Both the position numbers and the translations under genes were made by a program. The notes below the pieces were generated by a model, which ran no database searches, was not told where the DNA came from, and saw only the letters and a list, made by a program, of their open reading frames with translations. A stretch of 46,592 nt of DNA from Myxococcales bacterium (lineage in GTDB: Bacteria > Myxococcota_A > Polyangia > Haliangiales > Haliangiaceae): contig CANKMW010000076.1 of assembly GCA_947483555.1 (NCBI GenBank), forward strand, positions 1 through 46,592, written 5' to 3'. Positions 11,565 to 19,640 of the stretch are shown here, one piece after another. Within the stretch, counting starts at the first letter, position 1, and each line of letters opens with the position of its first letter.

Positions 11565-12518
11565 GTGGAACAACCGTTTGCAGCGACGCCGCGGCGCCGA
11601 GCGCTGGCCCGCGCGGCCGGCGTGGTGCTGGACAGCCCGGCGTGGGCGGCGGCGATCGCGATGGCGGCTGGCGTGGCGGCGATGGCGGCGACCGTGGTGG
11701 CGGTGGCGGGCGCGGTGCGCGCCGGTGCGCACGAGGCGCTGGCCGGTGCCGCAGCGGGGGACGTGGTGGCGAACGCGACCGGCACCGGCGTCGTCACGGT
11801 GATCGCCGACGTGCTCGCCGCGGTGGCGCCGCTGGTGGTCGCGTGCGCGGCGGGCGCGATCGCCGCGACGGCGGCGCTGGCGCGCGGGCTGTTCGTGCCG
11901 CGGCGAAACGTGCGCGGCGCACCCGCGTCGCCCGCCGCACCGGTGACCGACGCCGCGCTCGGGCTGGCACGGGCCGCCGCGCTGGCGGCGGTCGCCGCCA
12001 GCTTCATCGTGGCGCACGCGCGGGAACTGGCGGCGCTCGACGGGAGCGCGGCCGCGACCCGCGCGCTGGTGATGAGCGCGCTCGCCTATGTGGTGGCCGC
12101 CGCGGTGGTCATGGCCGCGCTGGACGCGATCGTGCGCCACGGCCGCCTGGCCGCGACGCTGCGAATGACGGCGCGCGAGGCCCGCGACGAGGCCCGCGAC
12201 GCCGGCGTCGATCCGCACGCGCGACGGCGCCGGCGCGACGCGCGAGCCCACGATCCGCGCGACCGTCTCCGCGACGCCGCGCTCGTCCTGGTCGGCGCCG
12301 ACGCCGTCGTCGCGCTGCGCTGGACGCCGGGCACGCCGGCGCCCGAGATCCTGGTGACCGGCCGCGGCATCGCCGGCCGCCAGCTGGTCGCCGCCGCGCG
12401 CCAGCGGGCGGTCCCGGCGCTCGCCGATGATGCGATCGCCGAGGCGCTGGCCGGTCAGCGTGCGGTCCCGCCCGCGCACCACGCCGCCGTCGCCCGCGCC
12501 CTCGTCGCGGTCGGCTGA
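11565..12518 (+). CDS. flhB: FlhB/SctU-like type III export switch protein lacking NPTH
   Basis: A 317-residue inner-membrane protein of the type III export gate family. The N-terminal ATPRRRALARAAGV matches the basic start of FlhB (TPKKR...AREKG). Four hydrophobic segments lie near residues 25-52, 70-105, 128-150 and 165-190, followed by a basic linker with LRMTAREARDEARDAG and DPHARRRRRD, as in FlhB. The C-terminal domain aligns (VVALRW, PEILVTGRGIAGRQLV, VPALADDAIAEALAG), but the self-cleaving Asn-Pro-Thr-His is replaced by a GADA segment. Substrate switching by autocleavage should therefore be impossible. Start is GTG 11565; an in-frame TAG at 11553 blocks a longer start. It converges with fliR (13 bases apart). 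Confidence 0.82.
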   Translation: MEQPFAATPRRRALARAAGVVLDSPAWAAAIAMAAGVAAMAATVVAVAGAVRAGAHEALAGAAAGDVVANATGTGVVTVIADVLAAVAPLVVACAAGAIAATAALARGLFVPRRNVRGAPASPAAPVTDAALGLARAAALAAVAASFIVAHARELAALDGSAAATRALVMSALAYVVAAAVVMAALDAIVRHGRLAATLRMTAREARDEARDAGVDPHARRRRRDARAHDPRDRLRDAALVLVGADAVVALRWTPGTPAPEILVTGRGIAGRQLVAAARQRAVPALADDAIAEALAGQRAVPPAHHAAVARALVAVG

Positions 12519-12531
12519 TCGCGATCGCAGC

Positions 12532-13314
12532 TCAGCCCAGCCGCTCGACGACCCGCGCCAGCGCCGCCGGCAGCGCGCGGGTGTCACCGGCGACCGCCAG
12601 GCCGAGCGCGAAGACCGCGGCAGCGGCAACCAGGGCACCGACCACGCGGCGCACCGCCGTCTCGGGCAGCAGCTCGACCGGCAACCCGGCGGCCCGCTCC
12701 ACGGCACCGACCATCAACGCGGCCAGCATCCCGGCGACCACCAGCGGGGCGGCGAGCGCCGCGCCGGCGGCGATCATCTGGGCGCCGCTGACCGCCAGCA
12801 CGTCGATCGAGATGGTGCCGGACGCCATGCCACCCGCCGCGCCGGCGCCGGCCGGCAGCGCGCGGTAGGAAAGGCCGAGCGCGCCGACCACGGCCAGGTG
12901 CCCGCCGACGGCGAAGAACACGGCCGCGGCGGCGAGCGGATAGAACAGCGACCACGCGCTGACCCCGACGTCGTCACCGGCGCTGGCGGAAGCCCAGGCA
13001 CCCGCCGCCGACGCCGCCGCCAGCGGCACCGCCGCGACCACACCGAGCGTCGCGCCGACAAGGACTTCACGGCCGAGCACGAGCACACGCTCGCCCCAGC
13101 CGCCGGCCGCGAGCGTCGCCGCCGCCGGCGCCAGCCCGCCGGCGACCACCAGCGCGATGACCAGCGCGAGCGCCGCCTGCACCACCCGCGGCAGCGGCAG
13201 GCCGCCCAGCGCCGGAGCGATCAACACCAGCGGCGCGACCCGGGCGAGCGCGAGCAGCAGTGCCCAGCCGTCGATGCCGTCGATGCCGGCGGCGGCCGTC
13301 AGCGCCGAGCTCAC
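12532..13314 (-). CDS. fliR: FliR/SctT-like type III export gate protein
   Basis: A 260-residue, highly hydrophobic protein with the FliR/SctT pattern: an N-terminal WALLLALARVAPLVLIAPALGG, a conserved GREVLVGATLGVVAA, then helices around SAWSLFYPLAAAAVFFAVGG and VLAVSGAQMIAAGAALAAP, and an EL.PETAVRR region near the end. FliR plugs the FliP5Q4R1 export channel in the cytoplasmic membrane. The start at 13314 overlaps the fliQ stop by 4 bases, and it is the last gene of the fliO-P-Q-R operon. Ala/Val richness makes sub-family placement (flagellar or injectisome) unclear. Confidence 0.85.
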   Translation of the reverse strand: MSSALTAAAGIDGIDGWALLLALARVAPLVLIAPALGGLPLPRVVQAALALVIALVVAGGLAPAAATLAAGGWGERVLVLGREVLVGATLGVVAAVPLAAASAAGAWASASAGDDVGVSAWSLFYPLAAAAVFFAVGGHLAVVGALGLSYRALPAGAGAAGGMASGTISIDVLAVSGAQMIAAGAALAAPLVVAGMLAALMVGAVERAAGLPVELLPETAVRRVVGALVAAAAVFALGLAVAGDTRALPAALARVVERLG

Positions 13315-13589
13315 GTCCCGGTCCCGCGCCCGACCTCGGCGACCAGCGCCAGCGCGCGGGCCGCGAACGCCACCATCTGGTTGGCGATGAACGGCGCGGC
13401 GGCGACCACCGCCACCGCCACCGCCGCCACCCGCGGCGCCAGGCCCAGCGCCGGGTCGCGCACCTGGGTGACGGCGCCGATGATCGCCGTGAACGCCCCG
13501 GCGACCAGCGCGGCGATCAGCAGCGGGGCGGCCAGCGCCAGCGCCAGCAACAACCCTTCCCGCGCCAGCCCGAGCAAGCCGGTGGTCAC
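13311..13589 (-). CDS. fliQ: FliQ/SctS-like type III export gate protein
   Basis: A 92-residue protein with two transmembrane helices, the normal FliQ/SctS size. Family residues are clear: LAREGLLLALALAAPLLIAALVAG, then IIGAVTQVRDPALGLAPRV (the TQ..D.TL..IPK element) and a second helix ending in PFIANQMV. Four copies normally pack around FliP and FliR in the gate. GTG 13589 overlaps the fliP stop as GTGA, and its own end overlaps fliR, so the three genes are translationally coupled. Confidence 0.9.
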   Translation of the reverse strand: MTTGLLGLAREGLLLALALAAPLLIAALVAGAFTAIIGAVTQVRDPALGLAPRVAAVAVAVVAAAPFIANQMVAFAARALALVAEVGRGTGT

Positions 13590-14254
13590 GTGTAGCCCCG
13601 CGCCAGCCCGTCGACCAGCAGCCGCCAGCCGTCGATGGCCACGAACAGGACCAGCTTGAGCGGCAGCGCCACCGTCGACGGCGGCGTCGAGCTCAGGCCG
13701 AGCGCGGCGAGCCCGATGCCGACCACCAGATCGAGCACCAGGAACGGCAAGAACACCAGGAACGCGATCGCGAACGCCTCGGTCAGCTCGCTGGTGACGA
13801 AGGCCGCCGCCAGCACCAGCAGATCGTCCTCGGCGACGTCGGCACCGCGCAGGTCGCGAGCCAGCGCCACGAACGTCGCTCGATCCTCGACGTGCGCATG
13901 GCGGCCCAGAAACGCCTTCACCGGCACCTGCGCTCGTTCCGCCGCCGCCAACCACGCCACCGCTCCCTCCGGCATCGTCACGGCCGGCCCCGGCGCTGGC
14001 AGTTGCCGCTGCGGCGCCACCGCCGGCACGCCGCGCACCGCCGCCACCACCTGCTCGCCGACCGGCGCCATCACGAACGCCGTGATGAGCAGCGCCAGGC
14101 CGGTCACCACCAGGTTGGGCGGCGCCTGCGGCGAACCGATCGCGTTGCGCAACAGCGCCAGCACCACGCTGACCTTCACGAACGCCGACAGCATCAGCAC
14201 CGCCAGCGGCACCACCGCCACCGCCACGACGACCGCCACCCCGTCGGCGGTCAC
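13586..14254 (-). CDS. fliP: FliP/SctR-like type III export gate protein
   Basis: The pore-forming gate subunit, 222 residues. The first helix with VKVSVVLALLRNAIGSPQAPPN is nearly diagnostic; the RNA.G...PPN version is closer to injectisome SctR than to flagellar FliP (RQA.G...PPN). Also seen are VTGLALLITAFVMAPV, AFVTSELTEAFAIAFLVFLPFLVLDLVVG and VALPLKLVLFVAIDGWRLL. It has no cleaved signal peptide or long periplasmic loop, so it is shorter than E. coli FliP (245). GTG 14254 overlaps the fliO-like stop as GTGA. Confidence 0.93.
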   Translation of the reverse strand: MTADGVAVVVAVAVVPLAVLMLSAFVKVSVVLALLRNAIGSPQAPPNLVVTGLALLITAFVMAPVGEQVVAAVRGVPAVAPQRQLPAPGPAVTMPEGAVAWLAAAERAQVPVKAFLGRHAHVEDRATFVALARDLRGADVAEDDLLVLAAAFVTSELTEAFAIAFLVFLPFLVLDLVVGIGLAALGLSSTPPSTVALPLKLVLFVAIDGWRLLVDGLARGYT

Positions 14255-14706
14255 GACGCGTCCCGGCTGGCGCCCCCGCCGTCGCTCGATCGATCGCCGT
14301 GCCCCGCTCGCCGTCGGACCCGGCTCGCGGCCTGGGCCAGCAACTCGACGAAGCTGCGCGGTCGCTCGCCGGATCCCGGTCCCGCCTCATCACCACGTGA
14401 CACGTCGGCCGCCAGCTCGGTCAGCAAGCTGACCCCGCCCTCGCTCGACCCGATCAGCAGCCGCCGACCGCCGGCCTCGACGACGTACAAGGCGCGCCGC
14501 GGCTCGAGCGGCACCCTCGCGATGATGGCGACGCCACCACCGACCCGTCGGCCCTCGAGCCACCGCGCCACCAGGCGCAGCGCCACCCACGCCGCGCCGC
14601 ACACCAGCGCCAGCACCAGCAGCGAGGTCAGCATCAGCTCGCCGTACCCGCCGCCGGCCGCCGCGGGCGCGATCGCGGCCGGCACAGCTACCTCCGGACC
14701 GTGCAT
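14251..14706 (-). CDS. fliO: FliO-like membrane protein
   Basis: A 151-residue protein with one transmembrane helix (about residues 24-46, LMLTSLLVLALVCGAAWVALRL) followed by a small cytoplasmic domain with VAIIARVPLEPRRALYVVEAGGRRLLIGSSEGGVSLL, which is the FliO pattern of basic turn plus two beta strands. FliO is a chaperone for FliP assembly and is found in flagellar rather than injectisome sets, which argues for a flagellar ancestry of this operon. The Ser/Arg/Gly-rich tail is disordered. First gene of the operon; ATG 14706. Confidence 0.78.
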   Translation of the reverse strand: MHGPEVAVPAAIAPAAAGGGYGELMLTSLLVLALVCGAAWVALRLVARWLEGRRVGGGVAIIARVPLEPRRALYVVEAGGRRLLIGSSEGGVSLLTELAADVSRGDEAGPGSGERPRSFVELLAQAASRVRRRAGHGDRSSDGGGASRDAS

Positions 14707-14774
14707 GCGCCGGGCGTACCACCGGCGTCTGACACGTCTGCACCACGCCGGGCGGATCCGCTGGCCGGCCGACT

Positions 14775-14808
14775 CAAGAGGTGTCGATCAACGCATCGAC
14801 ACCTCTTG
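14775..14808. promoter_or_regulatory. Perfect 14-bp inverted repeat, 6-base spacer
   Basis: CAAGAGGTGTCGAT at 14775-14788 faces its exact reverse complement at 14795-14808 with a CAACGC spacer. It is in the gap between the divergent fliO-like operon and the FHA/sigma-54 activator, and it is not followed by a T-run, so a terminator is unlikely. It may be an operator or a 5'-UTR hairpin. Confidence 0.85.
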
Positions 14809-14818
14809 GTTGCCAGGA

Positions 14819-14833
14819 GCAATCCGCCGGCCA
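14819..14833 (-). promoter_or_regulatory. Putative sigma-54 promoter of the fliO operon
   Basis: On the minus strand TGGCCGGCGGATTGCT has GG and GC separated by exactly 10 bases, as at -24/-12 of sigma-54 promoters (consensus TGGC-N7-TTGC). It would start transcription close to 14808, the first base of the inverted repeat, about 100 bases before fliO. A chance match is possible in such GC-rich DNA, but a sigma-54 activator gene is adjacent. Confidence 0.4.
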
Positions 14834-14980
14834 GGTCTGCTCACGCGCAAGTACGCGACGACAGCGGGGGCTGACACCGGCGTCGGGCGGCGGCACAGGT
14901 GACACCCGCGGTGCCATCACCGCCAGCTGGCAGACCTCGGTAGCGAACCGCGTCCCCGGCCCAACCCGGCGTGGGGTGCG

Positions 14981-14986
14981 TATACT
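14981..14986 (+). promoter_or_regulatory. -10 box of the FHA/sigma-54 activator gene
   Basis: TATACT, a strong -10 match, ends 6 bases before the ATG at 14993. There is no Shine-Dalgarno between them, so the transcript is probably leaderless. No clear -35 is visible. Confidence 0.55.
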
Positions 14987-14992
14987 GCGGCC

Positions 14993-16402
14993 ATGAGCGA
15001 GCGCGGGTCCGAGACGGTGACGCTGCAACGCGGCGGCAGCGGCGACACGGCCGACGAGCGCCCCCAGCTCATCGTCGCGCTCACCTGCGACCGGCCGCTG
15101 GAGCCGTCATCGCGCCACGTGCTGCACGGCGTCGACCAGGTCGGCCTCGGCCGCGGCAAGCGGCGCGATGCCGCCCGCAGCACCAGCGGAGGTCGGCGAC
15201 GCCTCGACCTGCGCATCGCCGACACCGCGATGTCGGAGAATCACGCCCGGCTGAGCCGCGTGCATGGCCGCTGGCTGATCGAGGATCAGGGTTCGAAGAA
15301 CGGCTGCGTCGTCAACGGTCGCACCGTCCAGCGTGCCCAGCTCGAGGACGGCGACGTCATCGAGCTCGGCGCGACGTTCATCGTGTTCCGCGACGGCGCC
15401 GCCCCGATCGCCGGCGACGACGACCTCGCCGCCGACCGCGTCGCGCCGACGCTGCCTGGCATCGTCACGTTCTCGGGTTCGCTCGCCGAGCAACTCGGCT
15501 CGGCGGCGACCGCCGCGAGCGCGGTGGTCCCGGTCCTCATCCGCGGCGAGACCGGCACCGGCAAGGAGGTGGTGGCCCGCGCCATCCACGCGCGCTCGGG
15601 TCGTCGCGGTCCGTTCGTGGCCGTCAACTGCGGGGCCCTGCCGGCGACCCTGGTCGAGGCCGAGCTGTACGGCCACCGTCGCGGCGCCTTCTCGGGAGCC
15701 GTCGAGGACCGACCCGGCCACATCCGCGCCGCCGACGGCGGCACCCTGCTCCTCGACGAGATCGGCGACCTGCCCCCGCCGGCGCAGGCCACCTTGCTGC
15801 GGGTCCTGCAGGAGCGCGAGGTGGTCCCGATCGGCGAGTCGTTGCCGGTCCGCGTCGACGTCCGGGTCATCGCCGCCACCCACGTCGATCTCGCCGCCCG
15901 GGTCGCCGACGGCCGCTTCCGCCGCGATCTGCTGGCCCGCCTGACCGGGCTGGTCGTCGAGCTGCCGACCCTGGCCGAGCGCCGCGAGGACGTCGCCATC
16001 CTGATCGCCGCGCTGCTGACCGCCGCCGGCGCTCGCGGCGCGACCTTGACCCCGGCCGCCGCCCGAGCCCTGTTCCAGCACGACTGGCCGGACAACGTCC
16101 GCGAGCTGGGCATGGCGCTGGCGACCGCAGTCGCGCTGGCCGGCGGCGGCCCGATCGATCTGCCGCACCTGCCGCGGGCGCTTCGCACCACCGCGCCCGG
16201 CGACGCCGCCGCCGGCGACAATCCCGACCCGGCCGCGGAGCTCAGCGAGACCGACGTCGCGCAGCGCGAGCAGCTGATCGCGCTCCTGACCGAGCACGGC
16301 GGCAACATCAGCGCGGTGGCGCGCGCCGCCGGCAAGGCGCGCTGGCAGGTCCATCGCTGGCTGCGCCGCTTCGGGCTCGATCCCGCGGCCTATCGGCGAT
16401 GA
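14993..16402 (+). CDS. FHA-domain sigma-54-dependent transcriptional activator
   Basis: A 469-residue enhancer-binding protein. An FHA domain occupies about residues 45-135 (GLGRG at 51-55, SENH at 81-84, SKNGCVVNG at 101-109) and would read phosphothreonine. The AAA+ domain has Walker A GETGTGKE (185-192), the sigma-54 contact loop GAFSGA (231-236, a Thr-to-Ser variant of GAFTGA) and Walker B LLLDEIGD (252-259). A Fis-type helix-turn-helix ends it (NISAVARAAGKARWQVHRWLRRFG). Its stop overlaps the kinase start as ATGA, so the kinase is the likely source of the phospho-signal. The candidate sigma-54 promoter in front of fliO is a possible target. Confidence 0.93.
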   Translation: MSERGSETVTLQRGGSGDTADERPQLIVALTCDRPLEPSSRHVLHGVDQVGLGRGKRRDAARSTSGGRRRLDLRIADTAMSENHARLSRVHGRWLIEDQGSKNGCVVNGRTVQRAQLEDGDVIELGATFIVFRDGAAPIAGDDDLAADRVAPTLPGIVTFSGSLAEQLGSAATAASAVVPVLIRGETGTGKEVVARAIHARSGRRGPFVAVNCGALPATLVEAELYGHRRGAFSGAVEDRPGHIRAADGGTLLLDEIGDLPPPAQATLLRVLQEREVVPIGESLPVRVDVRVIAATHVDLAARVADGRFRRDLLARLTGLVVELPTLAERREDVAILIAALLTAAGARGATLTPAAARALFQHDWPDNVRELGMALATAVALAGGGPIDLPHLPRALRTTAPGDAAAGDNPDPAAELSETDVAQREQLIALLTEHGGNISAVARAAGKARWQVHRWLRRFGLDPAAYRR

Positions 16403-19400
16403 CCGCGGTGGCCGTGGCGCGCGCACCACTCCGCGCCGGCGATCGCCTCGGGCGGTACCTGCTGGTTGGCCCCCTCGGCGCCGGCGCGATGGGTGAGGTG
16501 TGGACCGCCGACGACCCGGAGCTGGGGCGCAAGGTCGCGATCAAGGTCCTCAAGGACGAGCTGACGATCTGGAGCGAGCGGCTGCGCCGCGAGGCGCGGG
16601 CGATGGCGCAGCTGGTCGATCCCGGCGTGGTCGCCGTGTACGACGTCGGCGAAGCCGGTGGCCGGGTCTACGTGGCGATGGAGCTCATCGACGGCACCAA
16701 CCTCCGCGAGTGGCTGGCAACCGCACGGCCGTGGCGGGCCATCGTCGAGCTGTTCGTCGCCGCCGGCCGTGGCCTGGCGGCCGCCCACGCCGCCGGATTG
16801 GTCCATCGCGACTTCAAGCCCGACAACGTGCTGGTGGCACGTGACGGACGCGTCGCCGTCGGTGATTTTGGCATCGCACGACTCGGGGTCGACGAGCCCG
16901 ACCGCGATGCCGGCCTCGCACCGTCGAGCCGCGGCGAGACCGTCTCGGGGGAAGCCGCGACGGTGCCCGGCGGCTCGGACCCCGGCCTCCCCTCCCCGGC
17001 GGCGCCGCCGGGGACACCGCCGGCAAGCGATCGCGCGCGCCTGCTCGCGACGCTGACCGACGCCGGCGACCTGATCGGCACCCCGGCCTACATGGCTCCC
17101 GAACAGCACCAGGGCCACCCGGCGAGCATCGCCTCCGATCAGTTCGCGTTCTCGGTCTCGCTGTGGGAGGCGCTCTACGGACGGCGGCCGTTCAGCGCCA
17201 GCCCGGAGGACGGGCTCCCGCCGTCGGCGAGCGTCGGCCTGGCGATCGTCAGCGGCCGGCTGCATCCTCCACCCGCAGGCGCGCGGGTTCCGGGATGGCT
17301 GCGGCGCGCGGTGGCCCGCGGGCTCGACGGCGACCCGACGCGCCGTCACCCATCGATCCAGGCGCTGATCACGACCCTCGCCAGCGGCCTGGCGCGGCGC
17401 CGCCGCGCGCTGATCGGTGGAACCGCCGCGGTGGCCGTCGTGGCGACCGCCGTCGTCGCGGTCACCGTCTTCGGCGGCGGCGCGGCGCGGCCGAGCTGCA
17501 AGCTGGCCGCGGCACACGTCGGCACGGTCTGGAACCCTGCGGCGCGAGCCAGCCTCGCGGCGACGTTCGGGGCCAGCGACCGCCCGCACGCGCCGACCAC
17601 GCTGGCGCGCGTGACGGAGGAAATCGACCGGCGAGCGACGACGCTGGGCGCGGCGCGGGTGTCGGCGTGCGAGGCGACCCACGTGCGTGGCGAGCAGTCA
17701 CCGGCGGCGCTCGACCGCCACATGGCCTGCCTCGACCGCCGCGTCGTCGAGCTGGGCGCGATGGTGACGCTGCTCGGCAACACCCCCGATCCCGAGCTCG
17801 TCGATGCCGCCTACGAGGCGGTGACCGCCCTCGCATCCCCCGACGACTGCCCGATGGCTGCGCATTCCGACACGCCGCAACCGCCGGCCGACGTCGCCGA
17901 GCGAGTGGCGGCGACCCGCATCGCGCTGGCCGCGGCGGAGGCGCTCTTGTTCACCGGCAAGATCGACGACGCCTCGCGGGCGATCGAGCCGCTGGCGGCG
18001 ACGGCGCGTCAGCTCGCTTACCCGCCGCTGCTCGCCGAGGTGCTCGGCGTGCGCGGCCACATCGTCGCCGAAAAAGGTGAGGCGGCCGCCGGCGAGGTCG
18101 CGTTCCAGGAAGCCGCGGTCGCTGCCGCCGCCGCCGCCGACGATGCGCTCGTCGCGGCGGCGATGATCGCGCAGATCGAACTGCTGACCGACGAGGGCGG
18201 CAACGCGGCCGGCGCGCTCGAGCGGCTTGGTCCGGCCGAGGTGGCGGTGACACGCGGCGGTCGCGCCGCGCTGCGCGAGGGCTTCCTGGTGGCCCGCGGC
18301 AACGTGTACATCGGACTTGCGCGCTACGAGGAGGCGCGCGCCGATCTCGAAGCGGCGCGGCGCACCGGGCAGGCCCGCGACGGCGCGACCGACCTCGAGA
18401 TCGGGCGCATCACGGCCCGGCTCGCCACCGCGCTGTGGCACCTCGGCCACAACGCCGAAGCGCTCGCGCTCGATCGGGAGACGCTGGCGCTGTGGGAGGC
18501 CAGCCTCGGCCCCGACCATCCCAAGGTCGGCCAGCTCCTCAACAACATGGGCATCCGACTCGAGAGCGCCGGCGAGTACGAGGAGGCACGGCGCCAGCTC
18601 GAGCGTTCGTTGTCGATCAAGGAGCGCTCGCTCGGGTCCGGACACCCGAGCGTCGCATTCACGCTCAACAACCTCGGGATGGTCGCCGAGGATCAGGGCC
18701 GCACCGACGATCAGGCCGCGTTCAACGTCCGTGCGCTGGCGATCCGCGAGCAGGCGCTGGGCGCCGATCATCCGCTGGTGGCCAGCTCGCTGTCGAACCT
18801 CGCGATCGCACGGCACCGCCAGCACCGACTCGACGACGCGCTGGCGCTCCTCGGCCGCGCCCTCGCGATCCGCGAAAAGGCGCTGGGCACCGACCATCCG
18901 AGCGTCGCCCACACCCTGAGCACCCAGGCCCTGGTGCTCGCCGACCTCGAGCGCCATCCCGAGGCGCTGGCGTCGGCGCAGCGCGCGCTCGCCATCCGTG
19001 AGAAGGCGCTCGGCGCCGAACACGAGCTGGTGGCGTGGTCGCATTCCACGCTCGGCTCGGTGCTCAAGCATTTGCGCCGAGACCGCGAGGCGTGCGCTGC
19101 GTTCGCGCGCGCCGTCGCCATACTCGAGCGCGTACACGGTCCGGACCACGCCGATCTGGGGGCGTTCCTCGGCGATCATGCGTCGTGTCTCCTCGCGAGC
19201 GGACGAGCGCGCGACGCGCTGACCGCCGCCGAGCGTGCCGTCGCGATCAGCGCGGCCACCGGCAAGGATTCGATGCTGTCCGCTGGTGCGCGCTTCGCGC
19301 TGGCCCGCGCGTTGTGGGACACCGGCGGCGATCGTCGACGCGCCGTCGAGCAGGCCCGCGCTGCCCGCGACATCTTCGACAGCGATCCCGGGGCGTCGCC

Positions 19401-19452
19401 CGCCTCCGCCGCGCCCGTGAAGGCCTGGATCAGGACCCACGTCGTGCGATGA
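16399..19452 (+). CDS. Transmembrane Ser/Thr protein kinase with TPR domain
   Basis: A Hanks-type kinase of 1,017 residues. The kinase domain (about 19-330) has GPLGAGAMGEVW, VAIK (K49), HRDFKPDN (D138) and DFG (156-158). The segment from DFG to APE (233-235) is about 75 residues, against the usual 20-30, because of a Pro/Ser/Gly-rich insert near 165-222. A transmembrane helix follows a basic stretch at about 337-358. The C-terminal half, expected outside the membrane, holds kinesin-light-chain-like TPRs of about 42 residues (GPDHPKV..LLNNMG, HPSVAFTLNNLG, HPLVASSLSNLA). ATG 16399 overlaps the activator stop. Confidence 0.93.
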   Translation: MTAVAVARAPLRAGDRLGRYLLVGPLGAGAMGEVWTADDPELGRKVAIKVLKDELTIWSERLRREARAMAQLVDPGVVAVYDVGEAGGRVYVAMELIDGTNLREWLATARPWRAIVELFVAAGRGLAAAHAAGLVHRDFKPDNVLVARDGRVAVGDFGIARLGVDEPDRDAGLAPSSRGETVSGEAATVPGGSDPGLPSPAAPPGTPPASDRARLLATLTDAGDLIGTPAYMAPEQHQGHPASIASDQFAFSVSLWEALYGRRPFSASPEDGLPPSASVGLAIVSGRLHPPPAGARVPGWLRRAVARGLDGDPTRRHPSIQALITTLASGLARRRRALIGGTAAVAVVATAVVAVTVFGGGAARPSCKLAAAHVGTVWNPAARASLAATFGASDRPHAPTTLARVTEEIDRRATTLGAARVSACEATHVRGEQSPAALDRHMACLDRRVVELGAMVTLLGNTPDPELVDAAYEAVTALASPDDCPMAAHSDTPQPPADVAERVAATRIALAAAEALLFTGKIDDASRAIEPLAATARQLAYPPLLAEVLGVRGHIVAEKGEAAAGEVAFQEAAVAAAAAADDALVAAAMIAQIELLTDEGGNAAGALERLGPAEVAVTRGGRAALREGFLVARGNVYIGLARYEEARADLEAARRTGQARDGATDLEIGRITARLATALWHLGHNAEALALDRETLALWEASLGPDHPKVGQLLNNMGIRLESAGEYEEARRQLERSLSIKERSLGSGHPSVAFTLNNLGMVAEDQGRTDDQAAFNVRALAIREQALGADHPLVASSLSNLAIARHRQHRLDDALALLGRALAIREKALGTDHPSVAHTLSTQALVLADLERHPEALASAQRALAIREKALGAEHELVAWSHSTLGSVLKHLRRDREACAAFARAVAILERVHGPDHADLGAFLGDHASCLLASGRARDALTAAERAVAISAATGKDSMLSAGARFALARALWDTGGDRRRAVEQARAARDIFDSDPGASPASAAPVKAWIRTHVVR

Positions 19453-19631
19453 CGGGGTCGTCGGATCGCCCGTCGAGGCGGGGAGCCCGACACCGCCGGA
19501 TGACCCTGCCGACCGACGACGTGGCGCGTGCCCCGGGTGCCAGCACCGCGCTGTCACTGACGGCGCACGGTGTCACCCCATGGCGGATCGCGACCTTGTC
19601 GGGGGCCGCGGGTGGCCAGCGACTTGCTTGA
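19449..19631 (+). CDS. Possible small coupled ORF, 60 residues
   Basis: An open frame that starts with an ATG overlapping the kinase stop as ATGA, just as the kinase start overlaps the activator stop. It ends 9 bases before the PASTA lipoprotein. The product is basic (RRGARHRR) with no known motif. It could equally be an untranslated spacer; the only support is the overlap geometry. Confidence 0.22.
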   Translation: MTGSSDRPSRRGARHRRMTLPTDDVARAPGASTALSLTAHGVTPWRIATLSGAAGGQRLA

Positions 19632-19640
19632 TGGGCCGGC

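Noticed and set aside
11311..11802. Open frame starting at 11311 with about 33 X-Pro dipeptides, reminiscent of a TonB-like linker
   Set aside because: It is a direct product of the CCGNNN repeat, lacks a membrane anchor, and after the repeat it runs in the wrong frame through the FlhB-like gene with Arg/Trp-rich shadow sequence.
14775..14808. Inverted repeat as an intrinsic terminator
   Set aside because: No T-run on either strand, and it lies between two divergent genes where no transcript is expected to end.
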